This document shows positions 61,311-64,000 of a stretch of DNA of 64,000 bases, one piece after another. Under the pieces are notes generated by a model. It had not been told where the DNA came from. It was given only the letters and a program-made list of their open reading frames with translations, and did not search any database. This stretch comes from Massilia sp. Root335. GTDB lineage: Bacteria; Pseudomonadota; Gammaproteobacteria; Burkholderiales; Burkholderiaceae_D. Position 1 is the first letter of the stretch. Every line of letters starts with the position of its first letter. The translations under genes were made by a program, and so were the position numbers. The DNA lies in the NCBI RefSeq assembly GCF_001425685.1, contig NZ_LMCY01000033.1, positions 116,221-180,220 of the forward strand. Reading direction: 5' to 3'.

Positions 61311-63565
61311 TGCAGACGGCCATCGACAAGCTGCGCGAACTGCGCGCGCTGCACGAGGACGGCCTGTTGAGCCGCCAGGAGTTCGACAGCCGCAAGAATG
61401 CGATCCTGGACGCGGCGTATGCCGTCAACCCTTCCGTCAACCCTGCCGCCGACTCGTCCGCGCACGCCGAGGCGCCCGCGCGCGCCGGCACCGAGATCGG
61501 CCTGATGGCCACGCAGGAAGTGGGGCCCGCGCACCGCCGCTATCGCCTCGAACGGCTGATCGCGCAAGGCGGCATGGGCGAGGTGTGGCAGGCGACCGAC
61601 CTCGCCACGCACGCGGAACTGGGCCACAGCGCCCAGGTGGCATTGAAAATCCTGCCGCCGCGGCTCACGGAAAATTCGCTGCACGCGAAGCTGCTGATCG
61701 AGGAAGCGGCCCGCGCGCGCCAGCTGGCGCACGAGCACATCGTGCGCGTCTACGACTGGGCGCAGGACCCGGCCACGGGCAGCTATTTCATCATCATGGA
61801 ATGCCTCGAAGGCGAAGACCTCGACACGCTGCTCGCGCGCGAAGGCCGGCTTGCCCTCGACCGCGCGCTCGACATCCTGGCGCCGCTGGCCGATGCGCTC
61901 GACTACGCGTGGGAGCGGCACCACCTCGTCCACCGCGACATCAAGCCCGCCAACGTGTTCCTCGCGCGCGGCGGCGACGTCAAGCTGCTCGACTTCGGCA
62001 TCGCGGCGCGGGCACGCGCCGGCGGCCTCGCGCTGGAGGCGCCGGCCAGCTCGGGCACGGCCGGCTATCGCGCGCCCGAGGCCGGCGGCGGCGGCGTGGC
62101 GGGCGTGCCGGAGCGCGGGCTCGACGTGTATGCCGTCGCCGTCATGTTGTACCGGATGCTGGCGGGCGCGTTGCCGGCGCATGCCGGTCCGGCGCGGCCG
62201 GACGGCGTGAACGACGCCCAGTGGGACGTGCTGCGCGCGGGATTTGCCCCCGAACCGACGCGGCGTCCGGCCAGCGTGGCGGAGCTGCTCGCGCGCCTGC
62301 GCGCCGCGCAGGGACCCAGCGCGGACGAGCTGCGTGCCCGCGCGGAAGCGGAACAGCGTGCGCAGGCCGACGCCACCCGCGAACGCGCCGCGCAGGCCGC
62401 GCGCGACGTCGCGGCGCGCAAGCTGGCGGAGGCGCGCGCCCAGGCCGAGGCGGCCGCGAAAGCCCAGCTGGACCGCCAGCGCCGCGAACACGAACGGGCG
62501 GCGAAGGCGGCCGCCGAAGAGGCGCGGGCGGCGCGCAAGGAAGCGCTGCGCCAGCAGCTCCTCGAGCGGCGCGCGGCGGAAGCGGAAAAGGCGCGGCTGG
62601 AGCGCGAGGAGACGCAGCGCAAACTGGCCCAGGCCAAGGCGGCGGCCGTGTATCTCGCCGAGCAGAAGCGCGCCCGTCTGGAGGAAGCGGCGCGTGCCCA
62701 GGCCGTCCTCGAGCAGCTGCTGCCGACGCCGGCCAGTCCCGTCGCCGATACCGAGGGCGTGCTGCGCGACCGTTTCGAAGGCGGCGAGAGCCGCGGTCCT
62801 GAACTCGTGCTGGTGCCGACGGGCCGCTTCCAGATGGGCTCCCCCGAACACGAGCGCAGGATCGCGATGGAGGCGGGCTCGCAACCGGGCTGGCTGGCGC
62901 GCGAATTGCCGCAGCACTGGGTCGGCATCGAGAAGCCGATCGCGATGGGCCGCTATCCCGTGACGGTCGGCGAATGGCGCCTGTTCGTGCTGGCGACCGG
63001 CTGGCGCACGAGCGGTGAAGTCGACTGGGACGCGCCCGGCTTCGCGCAGACCGACCGCCATCCCGTCGTCGGCGTGAACTGGTTCGACGCGATCCGCTAC
63101 GTGCGGTGGCTGTCGGAGGCGACCGGAAAATCGTACCGCCTGCCCAGCGAGGCCGAATGGGAGTACGCCTGCCGCGCCGGGACGAAGACGGCGTTTTCGT
63201 TCGGCGACACGATCACGACGGAGCAGGCCAACTACGACGGCAACTTCACGTACAACGGCAGCCCGCGCGGCGCGTACCGCCGCGGCACGACGCCGGTCGG
63301 CATGTTCGCGGCGAACCCGTGGGGCCTGTTCGACATGCACGGCAACGTATGGGAATGGGTGCAGGACGTGGTGCACGACAATTACGACGGCGCGCCGCTG
63401 GACGGCAGCGCGTGGGACGAGGGCGGCGACCAGGCCCGCCGCATCCTGCGCGGCGGCTCGTGGCTGTACAACCCGCGCTATCTGCGCTCAGCCTTGCGCA
63501 ACGGCTTTTCGGCCGCGCTGTCGAACGACATCGTCGGCTTTCGTGTCGTGCGCGACCTGATGTAA
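61307..63565 (+). CDS. SHOCT - Ser/Thr kinase - FGE-like fusion
   Basis: A 752-residue protein. The N-terminus IDKLRELRALHEDGLLSRQEFDSRKNAIL is a SHOCT-like motif. The Hanks-type kinase (about 75-340) is complete: GGMGEVW loop, Lys114 (VALKIL), His209-Arg-Asp211 with Lys213 and Asn216, and Asp229-Phe-Gly. A charged coiled coil (about 345-480) follows. The SUMF1/formylglycine-enzyme-like domain (about 498-752) has ELVLVPTGRFQMGSP, RLPSEAEWEYACRAGT, HGNVWEW and LRGGSWLYNPRYLRSALRNG. Both positions of the oxidase Cys pair are replaced (Tyr, Leu), so this domain probably binds rather than oxidises. There is no membrane helix. Confidence 0.92.
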   Translation: MMQTAIDKLRELRALHEDGLLSRQEFDSRKNAILDAAYAVNPSVNPAADSSAHAEAPARAGTEIGLMATQEVGPAHRRYRLERLIAQGGMGEVWQATDLATHAELGHSAQVALKILPPRLTENSLHAKLLIEEAARARQLAHEHIVRVYDWAQDPATGSYFIIMECLEGEDLDTLLAREGRLALDRALDILAPLADALDYAWERHHLVHRDIKPANVFLARGGDVKLLDFGIAARARAGGLALEAPASSGTAGYRAPEAGGGGVAGVPERGLDVYAVAVMLYRMLAGALPAHAGPARPDGVNDAQWDVLRAGFAPEPTRRPASVAELLARLRAAQGPSADELRARAEAEQRAQADATRERAAQAARDVAARKLAEARAQAEAAAKAQLDRQRREHERAAKAAAEEARAARKEALRQQLLERRAAEAEKARLEREETQRKLAQAKAAAVYLAEQKRARLEEAARAQAVLEQLLPTPASPVADTEGVLRDRFEGGESRGPELVLVPTGRFQMGSPEHERRIAMEAGSQPGWLARELPQHWVGIEKPIAMGRYPVTVGEWRLFVLATGWRTSGEVDWDAPGFAQTDRHPVVGVNWFDAIRYVRWLSEATGKSYRLPSEAEWEYACRAGTKTAFSFGDTITTEQANYDGNFTYNGSPRGAYRRGTTPVGMFAANPWGLFDMHGNVWEWVQDVVHDNYDGAPLDGSAWDEGGDQARRILRGGSWLYNPRYLRSALRNGFSAALSNDIVGFRVVRDLM

Positions 63566-63692
63566 GCGGCCCGGCACGATACGAAGCAGCAACTCCACGG
63601 CAGTGACATAATGAAATGGCACGCGGGCGAGGCCGGCCGTGCCGTCCGCGTCCTGCGCGTCTTGCGCGCATTTCGGATACGAGGAGGTTGCC
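63566..63692. other. Short gap after the kinase gene
   Basis: 127 bases with no stem-loop terminator evident. The end holds GAGGAGG, the ribosome site of the small peptide gene. Read-through from the kinase gene is possible. Confidence 0.4.
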
Positions 63693-63797
63693 ATGCGCAT
63701 TCCCAAGGACATCCAGATCCCGTTCATCGTGCTGTCGCTGGAGGCGGTCCTGCTGACCGGCGCGGCGCTGATCTTCCTGATACTGCGCCCCGGTTGA
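63693..63797 (+). CDS. 34-residue single-pass membrane peptide
   Basis: The ATG at 63693 has a near-perfect GAGGAGG five bases upstream. The peptide starts MRIPKDIQIPF and is followed by a hydrophobic helix (about 10-31) ending LILRPG, then TGA at 63795-63797. The strong ribosome site, the amphipathic basic start and the clean helix argue for expression. It lies 127 bases after the kinase fusion on the same strand and may be the last member of that gene set. It matches no peptide that I know. Confidence 0.6.
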   Translation: MRIPKDIQIPFIVLSLEAVLLTGAALIFLILRPG

Positions 63798-63806
63798 GCG
63801 GGACAC

Positions 63807-64000
63807 TCAGGCGTCGAGCAGGCGGGCGGCCGCGCGTCTAAGGTCGCCGGCCTGTCTTGGCTCGTCCTCGCGCCCGGCCTGGTCTTCCGGTCGCGCCCTG
63901 CAGGCGAAGCGCACCCGGCCCGTGAAGCGGGCGAGGCGTTCCAGCACGGTGGCGGGACCCAGCACCGTTTCCTGGCCGGTTCCCGGGTCGAGGTGCCAGA
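63807..64000 (-). CDS. C-terminal end of an unidentified protein (partial)
   Basis: An open frame runs leftward from the window edge to a TGA at 63807-63809, giving about 63 residues: it opens WHLDPGTGQETVLGPATVLE and ends RRAAARLLDA. The other two leftward frames give Pro/Arg/Cys-rich nonsense, so this frame is preferred. Too little is present to name a family. It is convergent with the small membrane peptide gene, with 9 bases between them. Confidence 0.5.
   Translation of the reverse strand, partial: WHLDPGTGQETVLGPATVLERLARFTGRVRFACRARPEDQAGREDEPRQAGDLRRAAARLLDA

Noticed and set aside
59876-63376. Leftward frame of 1166 codons under the kinase and SPFH genes
   Set aside because: Ser/Arg/Ala-rich shadow without motifs; both opposite-strand genes are clearly real.

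Overview
The window is about 64 kb of very GC-rich, densely coded chromosomal DNA. Codon use, the gene families (GspC-like protein, PE-ligase-polymerase LigD with Ku, Arn-type lipid A genes, many LysR/GGDEF/EAL-type regulators) and the style of the intergenic palindromes suggest a betaproteobacterium of the Oxalobacteraceae, most likely Massilia or a close relative. That placement is inference from sequence style, not from a database match. No rRNA, tRNA, CRISPR array, prophage or intact insertion sequence was seen.

Layout. 0-5.6 kb: a large beta-propeller sensor histidine kinase, a D-2-hydroxyacid dehydrogenase and a small exported Ala/Lys-rich protein. 5.7-16.6 kb: exported M28 peptidase; DNA ligase D; secreted GH74-type glucanase; orphan GspC-like protein; then a leftward run SDR - Ku - small membrane protein - hemerythrin. 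Ku and LigD together give a two-protein NHEJ pathway, here in two separate transcription units. 16.7-21.5 kb: diguanylate cyclase overlapping a SulP transporter, a small membrane peptide, an acyltransferase and an ArsC-like protein. 21.5-27.9 kb: beta-helix lipoprotein, GH30 glycosidase with a clear sigma-70 promoter and LacI-type operator, a stand-alone EF-G bracketed by palindromic repeats, and an aldo/keto reductase. 27.9-35.8 kb: a damaged EAL gene behind a thioesterase, two unknown proteins, an exported M1 aminopeptidase, an Old Yellow Enzyme and a periplasmic solute-binding-like protein.

36-40 kb is a tight four-gene operon (GT2, ArnT-like GT39, PAP2 phosphatase, small LAB_N protein) that looks like a lipid A glycosylation locus. 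40-51.9 kb is mixed housekeeping and accessory content: LysE exporter, AstE-like hydrolase, acyltransferase 3, pirin and azoreductase opposite a LysR regulator, phosphatidylserine decarboxylase, MFS exporter, HD hydrolase, RNase H-like protein and small exported proteins. It includes a 67-bp tandem repeat and a 90-bp inverted-repeat element.

52.1-63.8 kb is the most unusual part: a rightward array of seven large genes plus a 34-residue membrane peptide. In order they encode a penicillin-binding transpeptidase with a large unknown N-terminal part, a protein with a C-terminal helix-turn-helix, an anti-sigma-like protein, a degenerate SPFH-like protein, a tandemly duplicated protein that resembles the Lon protease fold, an SPFH/coiled-coil protein with a zinc ribbon at each end, and a SHOCT - Ser/Thr kinase - coiled coil - formylglycine-enzyme-like fusion. 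The last six large genes overlap by 4-8 bases or nearly touch. I regard this as a candidate undescribed envelope-signalling system. The window ends inside an unidentified leftward gene.
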